A stretch of 17,750 nucleotides of DNA from Rhodocyclaceae bacterium (GCA_017444505.1 JAFSWK010000236.1:1-17750), one strand, 5' to 3'; positions 6,683-16,319 are shown, numbered from the stretch's first letter. Notes: generated by a model not told the origin, from the letters alone. A program made the numbers and translations.

Positions 6683-6731
6683 CATGCGGCTCCGGAAAAG
6701 ATTGCGGGAAAACGCGCACAGTATGCCAGAG

Positions 6732-6752
6732 GCGGCGCGGCGTGCGCGCCGC
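6732..6752. repeat. GC-rich inverted repeat between the nitroreductase gene and recC
   Basis: GCGGCGCG (6732-6739) and CGCGCCGC (6745-6752) form a perfect 8-bp stem around a 5-nt loop. There is no T-run on either side, so it is unlikely to be a terminator. It lies in the 117-nt divergent region where both promoters should be, and could be an operator or a chance product of the local GC richness. Confidence 0.4.
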
Positions 6753-6799
6753 TGGCCGGTGGCGTGCATAATGCGGCTTTTCCGCGCGCATTCTCCGTC

Positions 6800-9700
6800 A
6801 TGCCTGAACCTTCCGCCCTCCCTGCCGGTTTCGTTGCCCTGCATGGCAACCGCAGCGAAGCGTTGCTGGCTGCCGTGGCGCAGTGGCTGGCGCGCGCGCC
6901 GCTGGCGCCGCTGGAAGCGGAAACCATTCTGGTGCAAAGCAACGGCATGGCCGAGTGGGTGAAGATGACGCTGGCGCAAACGCACGGCATTTGCGCGGCA
7001 GTCTCGGCGCAGCTTCCGGCGCGTTTTCAGTGGCGCATCTACCGGCAGGTGTTGGGGCGCGAAGCCGTGCCCGCGCGCGCGCCGCTGGATAAAACCGCCG
7101 CCACCTGGCGCTTGATGCGCTTGTTGCCGCAGTTGCCCGACACGGAAGTTTTCGCGCCGCTGGCAGACTTTCTGGCGCGGGATGACGCGCTGCGTCCGTT
7201 TCAGCTTGCGCGGCGCATCGCGGATTTGTTTGACCAGTATCAGGTGCACCGTCCCGACTGGCTGGATGACTGGGCGCGCAATGATGATGTGCTGAACAAC
7301 GCGCGCGGGCAGGCGCTGCCGCTGCCCGAAAACCAGCAATGGCAAGCGGCGCTGTGGCGGATGTTGCTCGATTCGCTGGACGAGCATGGCCGCGCCGCCA
7401 TCCGTCCGGCACTGCACGCGCGCACGCTGGAGGTGCTGCACAACACGCCGCCGGGGGAAGTCGCCGCGCGTTTTGCCTTGCCGCGCCGCGTGGTGCTCTT
7501 TGGCATGACGCACATTCCGCGCCCGATTCTGGAACTGGTCGCCGCGTTGTCACGCCATACGCAGGTGTTGCTGGCGGTGCCCAATCCGTGCCGCTTTTAC
7601 TGGGCGGACATTCTCGACGGGCGCGAATGGCTGCATCACATCCAGCGCCGCCGCCACACGCTGCGCGCAGGCGTGGAGCTGTACAACGTGCCGCTGGAAG
7701 CGATGCATTTGCACGCGCCGCCGCTGCTGGCCGCATGGGGGCGGCAGTCGCGCGACTTTATCCGGCAACTGGATGAATTTGACGATGTGGAAAGTACCCG
7801 CGCGCGCTTTGCCGAGGCGCGCATCGACCTGTTTGACGAAACACCCGCCGCCGCCGGACAACCCTTGCTGGCGCAGGTGCAGACGTATATCCGCGACCTC
7901 GTTCCGCTGGCCGAGCAGCCGCACATCGCGCCCGCGCCGGACGACCGTTCCATTGTCTTTCACGTCGCCCACAGCGCGGTGCGCGAACTGGAAATTTTGC
8001 ACGACCAGCTTTTGCACCTGCTCGCCGCGCCGCCGCCTGCGGGCTGCGCGCCGCTGGCGCCGCGCGACATTGTCGTGATGGTGCCCGCCATCGACGAGTT
8101 TGCCCCCGCCATCCGCGCCATTTTTGGCCGCTACGCGCCCAATGACCCGCGCCACATTCCGTTTGCCATCGCCGACCTTTCCGCCCGCATGGTCGCGCCG
8201 CTGGTGGGCGCGGTGCAATGGCTGCTGGAACTGCCACAGGCGCGCGCGCCGTTGTCGGAACTGCGTCATTTTCTGGAATACCCGGCGGTGGCGGCGCGCT
8301 TTGACGTGGAAACAGACGAGCTGCTACGGCTGCACCAGTGGATGCAGGGCGCGGGCATCCGCTGGGGGCTGGATGAAGCGCACCGCGAGGCGCTGGCGCT
8401 GGCGGGATGCGGTGCGCAGAATACCGCCCGCTTTGGCGTCGAACGGATGTTGATGGGCTTTGCCTGTGGTGCGGCGGAAGTGGCCTGCGAGGGCATCGCG
8501 CCTTTTGACGAAGTCGGCGGGCTGGAAGCCGAACTGGTCGGCGCGCTCTATCAGCTTGTTGAGCGCCTGATTGCCTGGCGCGAATGCGCCGCCACGGATG
8601 CCACGCCCGCGCAGTGGGGGCAACGGCTGCGCGCGCTGCTGGGCGATTTTTTGCAGCCGCAGGAAGACGATGACCGGCAGGCGCTCGCGGCGCTGCATGA
8701 GGCGCTGGAACGCTGGCTGGCCGCCTGCGACGATGCCGGTTTTGATGCCCCGCTGCCGCTGTCCGTGGTCGCCGCCGCGTGGCTGGATGAGCTAAACAAC
8801 CCTCGGCTGGAACGCCGCTTTCGCGCCGGTGGCGTGACCTTCTGCACGCTCATGCCGATGCGCGCGATTCCGTTTGAAGTCGTCTGTCTGCTGGGCATGA
8901 ACGACGTGGATTATCCGCGCCGCGCCCATCATGACGATTTTGACCTCATGGCCACGTCTGGCCAGCGTCGCGCAGGCGACCGCGCCCGTGGCGAGGACGA
9001 CCGCCAGTTGATGCTCGAAGCCCTGCTGTCCGCCCGCCGTCAGTTGTACGTGAGTTGGAGCGGGCGCAGCGTGCGCGACAACAGCGAACAGCCGCCTTCC
9101 GTGCTGGTAGCGCAGTTGCGCGATTATCTCGCCGCCGGATGGGGCGAAGAGGCCGTGGCGCAGCGAACCACGGAACATCCGCTGCAACCGTTCAGCCGCC
9201 GCTATTTTGAAGCGCAGGCGCAGGATGCCGCGCTATTTACCTACGCCCGCGAATGGCGCGCGGCGCATACGCAGGACGCGCCCGCGCGCGACGAAGCGCA
9301 GGTGCCGCCCATGCCCGCGCCCGTGACGACGTTGAGCGTCGACGATTTGGTGCGCTTTTTGAAAAATCCGGTGCAATTTTTTGACCGCCAGCGCCTCGGC
9401 GTCCATTTCACGCGCATGGATGCAGCGGCGGACGATAGCGAGCCGTTCGCACTCGGCAAGCTGGATGAATACCAGCACGTTGACGCGCTGATTGCCGCCG
9501 TGCGCACCCGTCTGCACGATGCGTCCGCCGAGGCTGCGACCATCGACGCGGCGCTGGCTGCCGAACTGACGCACCTCAAACGCACCGGCGCGCTGCCCAT
9601 CGCGCAGGCGGGCGAAGCACAGGCGCGCGCGCTGGGCGACGATGTGCGGCACATCTTGCAGGCGTGGGCGGCGCTGCGGCGCGACTATCCGCATGAGTTG

Positions 9701-10303
9701 CCCCGCCAGCCGCTGGCCGTGCAGGAAGGCGACATTGCCGTGCAGGACTGGTCCGGCGAGCGCCGCGCGCGCCACGCCAACGATGCCGACGCCATCTGGT
9801 ACAGCATCACGGCCAGCGAGTTGTACGACAAGCAAGGCCGCGCCCTGCGCGTGGACAAGCTGCTCAACGCATGGCTGCGCGCACTGCTCGCCGCCGCCTG
9901 CGAACAGCCCGCGCGCGGCGTGCTCATCGCCCGCGATGCCGTGCTGGACGTGCCGCCGCTGGCGATGGATGCCGAGGCTGCGCGCGCGCAACTGGCCGTG
10001 ATACTGACGCACTACCGCCAAGGCTTGCGCGCACCGCTGCCCGTGGCCATCCAGACCGCCCTGTGCGCCGTGCAGCAGCCGGGCAAGGACGAGGAAAAAG
10101 AGTGGGAAAAGGTGCGCGCAAAGTACGAGGGCGGCTACATGCACAGCGGCGAGGTGACCCACGATGCGCACCTTGCGCGCCGCTATCCGGACTTTGCCGC
10201 GCTGCGCGCCGATGGCCGCTTTCTGGAACTTGCCCGGGCGCTCTATGCGCCGCTGCTGCACTGGTCGCAAACCTTTTGCGCGCGCGAGGCGAACGATGAA
10301 TGA
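6800..10303 (+). CDS. recC: RecBCD exonuclease V subunit gamma (RecC)
   Basis: RecC (1,167 residues; E. coli 1,122) is the non-catalytic scaffold of RecBCD. It splits the DNA strands with its pin and, in characterised enzymes, recognises Chi in the 3' strand. The N-terminus carries the family pattern LVQSNGMAEWVKMTLA at about 44-59, close to the E. coli VQSxGMxxWLKM. A later anchor is VRFLKNPVQFFDRQRLGVHF at about 850-868, the HPVxFFxxRL motif of the nuclease-like C-terminal domain. The ATG at 6800 starts the conserved protein; the open frame continues upstream for 246 codons but that is antisense shadow of the nitroreductase gene. No clear Shine-Dalgarno precedes it. The stop overlaps the recB start by 8 nt. 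It is the first gene of a recC-recB-recD operon. Confidence 0.95.
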   Translation: MPEPSALPAGFVALHGNRSEALLAAVAQWLARAPLAPLEAETILVQSNGMAEWVKMTLAQTHGICAAVSAQLPARFQWRIYRQVLGREAVPARAPLDKTAATWRLMRLLPQLPDTEVFAPLADFLARDDALRPFQLARRIADLFDQYQVHRPDWLDDWARNDDVLNNARGQALPLPENQQWQAALWRMLLDSLDEHGRAAIRPALHARTLEVLHNTPPGEVAARFALPRRVVLFGMTHIPRPILELVAALSRHTQVLLAVPNPCRFYWADILDGREWLHHIQRRRHTLRAGVELYNVPLEAMHLHAPPLLAAWGRQSRDFIRQLDEFDDVESTRARFAEARIDLFDETPAAAGQPLLAQVQTYIRDLVPLAEQPHIAPAPDDRSIVFHVAHSAVRELEILHDQLLHLLAAPPPAGCAPLAPRDIVVMVPAIDEFAPAIRAIFGRYAPNDPRHIPFAIADLSARMVAPLVGAVQWLLELPQARAPLSELRHFLEYPAVAARFDVETDELLRLHQWMQGAGIRWGLDEAHREALALAGCGAQNTARFGVERMLMGFACGAAEVACEGIAPFDEVGGLEAELVGALYQLVERLIAWRECAATDATPAQWGQRLRALLGDFLQPQEDDDRQALAALHEALERWLAACDDAGFDAPLPLSVVAAAWLDELNNPRLERRFRAGGVTFCTLMPMRAIPFEVVCLLGMNDVDYPRRAHHDDFDLMATSGQRRAGDRARGEDDRQLMLEALLSARRQLYVSWSGRSVRDNSEQPPSVLVAQLRDYLAAGWGEEAVAQRTTEHPLQPFSRRYFEAQAQDAALFTYAREWRAAHTQDAPARDEAQVPPMPAPVTTLSVDDLVRFLKNPVQFFDRQRLGVHFTRMDAAADDSEPFALGKLDEYQHVDALIAAVRTRLHDASAEAATIDAALAAELTHLKRTGALPIAQAGEAQARALGDDVRHILQAWAALRRDYPHELPRQPLAVQEGDIAVQDWSGERRARHANDADAIWYSITASELYDKQGRALRVDKLLNAWLRALLAAACEQPARGVLIARDAVLDVPPLAMDAEAARAQLAVILTHYRQGLRAPLPVAIQTALCAVQQPGKDEEKEWEKVRAKYEGGYMHSGEVTHDAHLARRYPDFAALRADGRFLELARALYAPLLHWSQTFCAREANDE

Positions 10304-13300
10304 CTGCGTCCTGAACCCCATCGAGTTTCCCCTGTACGGCAGCCGCCTGATTGAAGCCAGCGCCGGTACGGGCAAGACCTGGACGATTGCCGCCCTCTAC
10401 CTGCGCCTGATTCTCGGCCACGGCACGGAGAAAACTGCCTTTCGCGGCGGCAATACGCCGCTTGTGCCGCAAGACATTCTTGTGCTTACCTTCACCCGCG
10501 CCGCCACGCGCGAGCTGACCGAGCGCATCCGCGCCCGCCTGACGCAGGCCGCGCGCGTCTTTCGCGGCGAAATCGAAGCGCCGCAGGACGACCCTTTTTT
10601 GTGCGACCTGCTGGCGGAATACCACGCGCAGGGCGAGGCCGCCACGCAACAGGCCGCCTGGCGGCTGGCGCTGGCTGCCGAGGCGATGGATGAAGCCGCC
10701 GTGCACACGATTGATGCCTGGTGTCAGCGCATGTTGCGCGAACACGCGCTGGACAGCGGCCAGCCCTTCGATGACGAATTTGGCGACGACGAAGCGGCGC
10801 TGCGTCAGGAAGCCGTGCGCGATTACTGGCGCCAGCAGGTCTATGCGCTGGATGCGGCGGACTTTGCCGCACTCGCTTTGCTCTGGCCGGGTATCGACAA
10901 GCTGGAAGAAGCGCTCGCACCGCTAAAGGATGCCCATCTGCCGCAGGCCGACGGGCTGACAGGGCAGACGCTGGCCGCGCTGCTCGCGCCGCTGGCGCAG
11001 GCGGGCGGGCAGTTGCAAACCTGCCTCCACGGCGCGGACTGGCGCGCAAACGCGCAACAGATGCGCGACTGGCTGGACGGCGGGACGTGGAACGGCAACA
11101 AGATTCGCCCCGCGCTCTATAACGGCTGGTTAGCCAAACTGGTCGCCTGGCTGGATGCGCCGAAGGACAAGTTTCCTTTAACCGAAGCCGCTTGCCGCAA
11201 CCTTTCCCCCGACGGCTTGCGCGCAGCCTGGAAAGGCGCGGACGAATGCCCTGAGCCGCCCGCCGCCTTTCACGAACTGGCGGCGCTGGTCGATGCGATG
11301 CGCGCGCAAGGCGAAGCGCAGCAGGCGGTAGCCATGCCGCTGCGGCTGCACGCCGCCGTGCAGGTGCAGGCGCGCCTGGAGGTGCTCAAGCGTCAGCGTC
11401 ACACGTTCGGCTTTTTTGATGCGCTGCGCCGTCTGAACAATGCCCTGCATGACGCAGAGCGCGGCGCGCGCCTGCGCCAGCGCCTTCTGGCGCAGACGCC
11501 CGTGGCGCTGATTGACGAGTTTCAGGATACGTCGCCCGAGCAATACGCGATTTTCAACACCCTCTACCGCACGCAGGACGACGACCCCGACACCGCCTTG
11601 CTGCTCATTGGCGACCCGAAACAATCCATCTACGCCTTTCGCGGCGCGGATATTTATGCCTATCTGGACGCGCGCCGCGCCACTGCCGGACGCCACTACC
11701 GGCTGAACACCAATTACCGCTCCACCGCCGCGATGGTCGAAGCGGTCAACCGCTGGTTTGCGCAGGGCGAAGAGGCGCGCGAGGCGGGCGCGTTTCGCTT
11801 TCGTGCGGGCGCGGGCGCGGAAAATCCGCTGCCGTTTTTCCCCGTCGATGCACGCGGCCTGCGCGAGACGCTGCGCACGCGCACCGGCGACGTGCCGCCG
11901 TGCACGCTGGCCTGCTGGCAGGGCGAGGCGCTGAACAAGGAGGACTGCCGCGAGCGGTTTGCCGAACACTGCGCGGCGCAAATCGTCGCCTGGCTCAATG
12001 ACGAAGGCTGCGGTTTTTATGACGACGAAACCGGCGCTTTCCGCCGCCTTGCTCCGGCGGACATCGCCATTCTGGTGCACAACTTTCGGGAAGCCGAGGC
12101 CATGCGCCGCGCCCTGCGCGCGCGCGATTTGCCCAGCGTTTATCTTTCCGAGCGCGAATCCGTCTTTGCCAGCGCCGAGGCTGCCGACCTGCTCTACTGG
12201 CTGCGCGCCGTGGCTGCGCCGCAAGAGGGTACGCAGGTGCGCGCGGCACTGGCGTCATCCCTGTTCGCGCGCGACCTTTCCGAACTGGCGCAACTGGCCG
12301 ATGACGATGAAACCTTTGCACAGCACAGCGAGACGCTGCAAGAACTGCGCGCCGTCTGGCAGCGGCAGGGCGTGCTCGCCATGCTGCGCCAGACGCTGCA
12401 CCGCTTTGCGCTTCCCGCCCGCTGGCTGGCCACGACCGATGGCAACGGCGAACGCCGTCTGACCAATTTCCTGCATCTTTCCGAACTGCTGCAAAACGCC
12501 GCCGCCGAACTCGACGGCGAAGACGCCCTGATTCACTGGTTGCAAGCGCAATGTCACGCGCCGCAAGGCGAGAGCGAAGCGCAAACCATCCGGCTGGAAA
12601 GCGATGCCGGTCTGATTCGCATCGTCACCATCCACAAAAGCAAGGGGCTGGAATATCCCGTGGTCTGCCTGCCGTTTTCCGCGCATTTGCCCCGCGCCCC
12701 AAAAAACAGGGAAACGCCGCCGCTGGTCGACCACGACGAACGCGGCCAGCGCACCGTGCGGCTGAATCCGGACGAAGACGAGGTGCAGCGCATCGCGCTG
12801 GACGAGCGCCGCGAAGGGCTGCGGCTGTTTTACGTGGCGCTGACCCGCGCCCGCCACGCCGTGTGGCTTGGCTTTGCGCCGCTGATGTACAACGGAAAAC
12901 CTGCCAACATGGACGACACCGCGCCCGGCTATCTGCTCGGCGGCGGAAACTGGCAGGCGGGCATGAAGCAACTGGCCGACAAAACGCCCGGCATCCGGCT
13001 GCTGCCCGTCACGGAAGCGCCCGCATCCGCCCGCGCGCACGCGCAACAAGCCGACGCGCCGCTGCGCGCTGCGCCCGAATACCACGCCGAATTTGAACGC
13101 GACTGGCAAATTGGCAGTTTTTCGTCGCTCGCGCGCGGCCTGCACGATGCGCTGCCCCTGCATCCGCCGCGCCGCGCCGATGATGAACAGACCACGGACG
13201 AGCGCGCACGCACGAGCGTTACCGCCGCCGCCGACTGGCATCACCTGCCGCGCGGCCCCGCGCTGGGCAACCTGTTGCACGAACAGCTTGAATGGCTGGC

Positions 13301-13934
13301 GCAGGAAGGTTTTGCGCGCACGCGCGAAGACCTCGTCCGCCGCCTGCGCCGCAGCGCCTGCGCCGAACACGCCGAGCCGCTCGCCCACTGGCTGCACGCC
13401 ATCGTGCACGAGACGCCGCTGGCGCCGCTGGGCGGGGCGACACTGGGCAGCCTGCGCCAGTGTTTGCCGGAAATGGAATTCTGGCTGCCCGCCCGCGATT
13501 TTTCCGCCGAGGCCATCGATGCGCTCTGCCAGCGTCATCTGTTCCCCAATCAACCCCGTCCGGCGCTGGCGCGGCGGCAACTGCACGGGATGCTGATGGG
13601 CTTTGCCGATCTCGTGCTGGAACACGGCGGGCGCTACTGGGTGCTCGACTACAAAAGCAATCATCTGGGCGAAAACGGCGCGGCCTACACCGAAGCGGCG
13701 CTGGCCGCTGCCATGCTCGCCCACCGCTACGACGTGCAGGCCGCGCTCTACCTGCTGGCGCTGCACCGTTTGCTGCGCGCGCGCCTGGGCGAGGCATACC
13801 GCCCCGAAGAGCAGCTTGGCGGCGCGCTATACCTCTTTGCGCGCGGCATTGACGGCCCCTCGCGCGGCCTGTGCGTGCTGCCCACCGATAAAAACCTGCT
13901 CGCCCTGCTGGACGAAATGGAGGCGCTGGCATGA
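10296..13934 (+). CDS. recB: RecBCD exonuclease V subunit beta (RecB), helicase-nuclease
   Basis: RecB (1,212 residues) is the 3'-5' SF1 helicase and the only nuclease of RecBCD. All helicase motifs are present: Walker A EASAGTGKT with Lys27; motif Ia LTFTRAATREL near 64; VHTIDAWCQRML; Walker B LIDEFQDT near 405; IGDPKQSIYAFRG near 440; YRLNTNYRST near 470; VTIHKSKGLEYPVV near 777; FYVALTRAR near 845. The C-terminal nuclease domain keeps GFADLV and VLDYKSN, with metal ligands Asp1105 and Asp1118 and Lys1120 matching E. coli Asp1067, Asp1080 and Lys1082, so it should be active. The start at 10296 overlaps the recC stop by 8 nt and has GAGG 6 nt upstream. It overlaps recD by ATGA. The earlier frame upstream is recC shadow. 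Confidence 0.97.
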   Translation: MNDCVLNPIEFPLYGSRLIEASAGTGKTWTIAALYLRLILGHGTEKTAFRGGNTPLVPQDILVLTFTRAATRELTERIRARLTQAARVFRGEIEAPQDDPFLCDLLAEYHAQGEAATQQAAWRLALAAEAMDEAAVHTIDAWCQRMLREHALDSGQPFDDEFGDDEAALRQEAVRDYWRQQVYALDAADFAALALLWPGIDKLEEALAPLKDAHLPQADGLTGQTLAALLAPLAQAGGQLQTCLHGADWRANAQQMRDWLDGGTWNGNKIRPALYNGWLAKLVAWLDAPKDKFPLTEAACRNLSPDGLRAAWKGADECPEPPAAFHELAALVDAMRAQGEAQQAVAMPLRLHAAVQVQARLEVLKRQRHTFGFFDALRRLNNALHDAERGARLRQRLLAQTPVALIDEFQDTSPEQYAIFNTLYRTQDDDPDTALLLIGDPKQSIYAFRGADIYAYLDARRATAGRHYRLNTNYRSTAAMVEAVNRWFAQGEEAREAGAFRFRAGAGAENPLPFFPVDARGLRETLRTRTGDVPPCTLACWQGEALNKEDCRERFAEHCAAQIVAWLNDEGCGFYDDETGAFRRLAPADIAILVHNFREAEAMRRALRARDLPSVYLSERESVFASAEAADLLYWLRAVAAPQEGTQVRAALASSLFARDLSELAQLADDDETFAQHSETLQELRAVWQRQGVLAMLRQTLHRFALPARWLATTDGNGERRLTNFLHLSELLQNAAAELDGEDALIHWLQAQCHAPQGESEAQTIRLESDAGLIRIVTIHKSKGLEYPVVCLPFSAHLPRAPKNRETPPLVDHDERGQRTVRLNPDEDEVQRIALDERREGLRLFYVALTRARHAVWLGFAPLMYNGKPANMDDTAPGYLLGGGNWQAGMKQLADKTPGIRLLPVTEAPASARAHAQQADAPLRAAPEYHAEFERDWQIGSFSSLARGLHDALPLHPPRRADDEQTTDERARTSVTAAADWHHLPRGPALGNLLHEQLEWLAQEGFARTREDLVRRLRRSACAEHAEPLAHWLHAIVHETPLAPLGGATLGSLRQCLPEMEFWLPARDFSAEAIDALCQRHLFPNQPRPALARRQLHGMLMGFADLVLEHGGRYWVLDYKSNHLGENGAAYTEAALAAAMLAHRYDVQAALYLLALHRLLRARLGEAYRPEEQLGGALYLFARGIDGPSRGLCVLPTDKNLLALLDEMEALA

Positions 13935-15856
13935 CGCAGACCGACACCTCGCCGCCGCTGCTGGACATCCTTGCGCAACTCAGCGAACAAGGCATGCTGC
14001 GCCGCCTCGATTACGCGCTGGCTGCCTTCCTCTGCCGCCGCGAACCCGCCGCCCCCGCCGCGCTGCCCGTGGCGGCGGCGCTGGTGTCGCACGTCGAAGG
14101 CGAAGGGCACACCTGTTTGCCGCTGGCCGATTTGCCCGCGCGCCTGCCGCCCGCGCTGGCCGCACAGTCCTTGCCCGCCACTGCCGCGCAATGGCTCGCC
14201 GCGCTGCGCGGCTGCGCCTGCGTGCGTCTGGAAAACGAAGCCGACGGCGGTCAGCCGCTGGTGCGCCGTGCCGCAGGCGCGGATGCCCGCCTGTACCTGC
14301 GCCGCTATTTCCAGTTTGAGCAAACCATCCATCAGGCGCTGGCCGCACACACCGGCGACGACACGCCCGCCGCGCCGGAAGCGGAGCAACGCCGCTGGCT
14401 GGACCGGCTGTTTGCCGCCACAAACGGTTTTGACTGGCAAAAGGCCGCCTGCGCGCTCGCCCTGCGCGGGCGTTTCACGCTGATTACCGGCGGTCCCGGC
14501 ACCGGCAAAACCTACACCGCCGCGCGCCTGCTCGCCTTGCTCGCGGCCACCGCGCCGCACCCCGAAACCTTGCGCGTCGCGCTCGCCGCCCCCACCGGCA
14601 AGGCCGCCGCGCGCCTGCGCCAGTCCATTGACAGCGCGCTCGCCCCGTTGTGTGAAACGCTGGGCGGGCAGCTTGACCTGCCCGCCTTCGCCCAGCGCAT
14701 CGGCTCCGCCCGCACCCTGCACAGTCTGCTTGGCGCGCGGGGCGAAAGCCGCCGTTTTCGCCACCACGCGGGCAACCCGCTGGATGTGGACGTGCTCGTC
14801 ATCGACGAAGCCTCCATGGTGCACCTCGAAATGATGGCGGCCATCTTTCAGGCGCTGCCCGCGCACGCGCGCCTGATTTTGCTGGGCGACAAAGACCAGC
14901 TCGCCTCCGTGGAAGCCGGTGCGGTGCTGGGCGAACTGTGTCGGGACGCCGAACGCGGCCACTACCCGCCCGAGACCGTCCGCTATCTGGCCGAGACCAC
15001 CGGCCAGACGCTGCCCGCGGAATACCTCGCCCCCGCCGGACAAGCGCCCGACAACCCGCTGGCGCGCCACACCGTCATGCTGCGCCACAGCCACCGTTTT
15101 CACGGCCCCATCGGAACACTCGCCCAAGCGGTCAACCGGGGCGACGTGACGGGCGCGCAAGACATTCTGCATGAGGCGAACAAGGCGCCGCAGGAAATCC
15201 TGCGCCACCGCGCAGGCGCACGTGCCGAAGAAATCCACCGCCTCGCCTTTGTGGGCGCGGACAGTTACCGCAGCTATCTTGAATTGCTGCAAAACGCGCC
15301 GACAACCCCCGAAGCCCACGCGCAATGGGCAGCCGACATCCTGCGCGCCTTCGACCGCTTCCGCATCCTGTGCGCCACGCACCACGGCGCTTTTGGCGTG
15401 CATGAACTGAACCGCGCCATCGCCCGCAGCCTTGCCGAAGCGCGCCTGATTCGTCCCACTGGTCTCTGGTATGCGGGGCGACCCGTGATGGTCACGCGCA
15501 ACAGTCCGGAACTGGGCGTGTTCAACGGCGACACCGGCATCACCCTGCCCGCCCCCGAAAGCGCGCGCCTGCGCGTCTATTTCCTCAACGGCGACGAACT
15601 GCGCTCCGTGGCCACCAGCCGACTGGCGCACATCGACACCGCCTTCGCACTGACCGTGCACAAAAGCCAGGGTTCCGAATTTACCCACACCCTGCTCGCG
15701 CTAGGCCGCAACAGCGGCCAGGTCCTCAGCCGCGAACTGGTCTACACCGGCATCACCCGCGCCCGCGAACGTTTCACCCTTATGGAAGAAACCCCCGACT
15801 TGTTCACACAAGCCATCGCGCAGCCCACGCGCCGCGCAGGCGGGCTGATGCGGTAA
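13931..15856 (+). CDS. recD: RecBCD exonuclease V subunit alpha (RecD), 5'-3' helicase
   Basis: RecD (641 residues; E. coli 608) is the 5'-3' SF1B helicase motor of RecBCD and switches nuclease behaviour after Chi. Walker A is GGPGTGKT at 187-194 (Lys193), followed by APTGKAAARL. Walker B is DEASMV at 292-297. LLGDKDQLASVEAGAVLGEL, LRHSHRF near 384-390, VHKSQGSEF at 576-584 and YTGITRAR at 605-612 complete the helicase set. The N-terminal domain (about 1-150) makes the contact with RecC in known structures and is less conserved here. The ATG at 13931 overlaps the recB stop (ATGA), with GGAGG 7 nt upstream inside recB, so translation is coupled. The stop at 15856 is followed at once by a 6-bp hairpin without a T-run. 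Confidence 0.96.
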   Translation: MTQTDTSPPLLDILAQLSEQGMLRRLDYALAAFLCRREPAAPAALPVAAALVSHVEGEGHTCLPLADLPARLPPALAAQSLPATAAQWLAALRGCACVRLENEADGGQPLVRRAAGADARLYLRRYFQFEQTIHQALAAHTGDDTPAAPEAEQRRWLDRLFAATNGFDWQKAACALALRGRFTLITGGPGTGKTYTAARLLALLAATAPHPETLRVALAAPTGKAAARLRQSIDSALAPLCETLGGQLDLPAFAQRIGSARTLHSLLGARGESRRFRHHAGNPLDVDVLVIDEASMVHLEMMAAIFQALPAHARLILLGDKDQLASVEAGAVLGELCRDAERGHYPPETVRYLAETTGQTLPAEYLAPAGQAPDNPLARHTVMLRHSHRFHGPIGTLAQAVNRGDVTGAQDILHEANKAPQEILRHRAGARAEEIHRLAFVGADSYRSYLELLQNAPTTPEAHAQWAADILRAFDRFRILCATHHGAFGVHELNRAIARSLAEARLIRPTGLWYAGRPVMVTRNSPELGVFNGDTGITLPAPESARLRVYFLNGDELRSVATSRLAHIDTAFALTVHKSQGSEFTHTLLALGRNSGQVLSRELVYTGITRARERFTLMEETPDLFTQAIAQPTRRAGGLMR

Positions 15857-15875
15857 GGCGCGCTGCCTTCGCGCC
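15857..15875 (+). terminator. weak hairpin directly after recD
   Basis: GGCGCG (15857-15862) and CGCGCC (15870-15875) form a 6-bp stem with a 7-nt loop right after the recD stop. No T-run follows, so it is at best a partial or Rho-assisted terminator for the recCBD operon. It also lies 27 nt downstream of the convergent small gene's stop. Confidence 0.3.
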
Positions 15876-15902
15876 AGACCGATTGGGTCAAGCTGCCATT
15901 CG

Positions 15903-16229
15903 CTACGCTTGCGCCCAAACTTCGATGCGCACGATTTCGTCGGGCGGGCACAGGGCGATGTTGGCGGGGCGGATGTCCAGTTCGCCTTCCGGCGCCAGAC
16001 ATTCGCGCGTCAAACACGGCAGCACCGCCAACGCGCGGGCAAGATAGACGCTGGGGAAGCCGCCGTTTTCCAGTTCTTGCACCTGTCCGGCGCGCACCCG
16101 TTCTTGCAGCCAGCCCAGCCCGTCTGGCCCGGTTTCCCAGATGGCCAGCGTGGTGCGGTCGGCGGGGTCTTCGGCTTGCTCTGCCGCTACGCCTGCCGTC
16201 ATCGAAACCGCTACCCAGTACGCTGCCAT
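15903..16229 (-). CDS. hypothetical protein of unknown function
   Basis: This predicted 108-residue protein is not one I recognise. It has no signal peptide, membrane segment or known motif. The middle reads TTLAIWETGPDGLGWLQERVRAGQVQELENGG, then a hydrophobic YLARALAVLPCL helix, with the end rich in Glu, Asp and Pro. It looks like a small acidic soluble protein; two Cys lie in LPCLTREC. The start at 16229 is chosen for AAAGG 8 nt upstream and a possible promoter (16267-16295) just before it. Upstream residues of the longer frame have no start site that fits this promoter. It is a single gene convergent with recD and upstream of the PilZ terminator. The codon pattern and the ribosome site make it likely but not certain to be real. 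Confidence 0.6.
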   Translation of the reverse strand: MAAYWVAVSMTAGVAAEQAEDPADRTTLAIWETGPDGLGWLQERVRAGQVQELENGGFPSVYLARALAVLPCLTRECLAPEGELDIRPANIALCPPDEIVRIEVWAQA

Positions 16230-16266
16230 CGTGTTTGCCTTTGTCGCCAGTGAAAAACCACGCCGC

Positions 16267-16295
16267 AAGGTAATCGGGAACGCGCGCGCCGTCAA
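16267..16295 (-). promoter_or_regulatory. possible promoter of the small hypothetical gene
   Basis: On the minus strand TTGACG (16290-16295) and TACCTT (16267-16272) are 17 bp apart. The -35 is good but the -10 matches the consensus at only three of six bases. A transcript would have a leader of about 30 nt carrying the AAAGG ribosome site. Confidence 0.35.
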
Positions 16296-16319
16296 TCCGC
16301 ACCCGCGCGGGGCGCGCAT

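Noticed and set aside
6062..6799. The recC open frame extends 246 codons upstream of the chosen start.
   Set aside because: This part lies antisense to the nitroreductase gene and shows no RecC similarity; homology begins at MPEPSALPAGF at 6800.
6683..7513. The nitroreductase frame extends far upstream, to 7513.
   Set aside because: The extension is antisense to recC and rich in Arg/Gln/His, the usual shadow of a GC-rich gene; the conserved protein starts at 6682-6685 with a ribosome site.
11424..11440. A GCCGTCTGAA string matching the Neisseria DNA uptake sequence.
   Set aside because: It occurs once with this exact core, inside a conserved RecB coding segment, and is not in a hairpin; no enrichment is visible.
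12255..13766. Long minus-strand frames inside recB, and others inside recC and recD (for example 9233-10375, 13748-15688).
   Set aside because: They are mirror frames of strongly conserved RecBCD coding sequence with shadow-like amino acid content and no ribosome sites.
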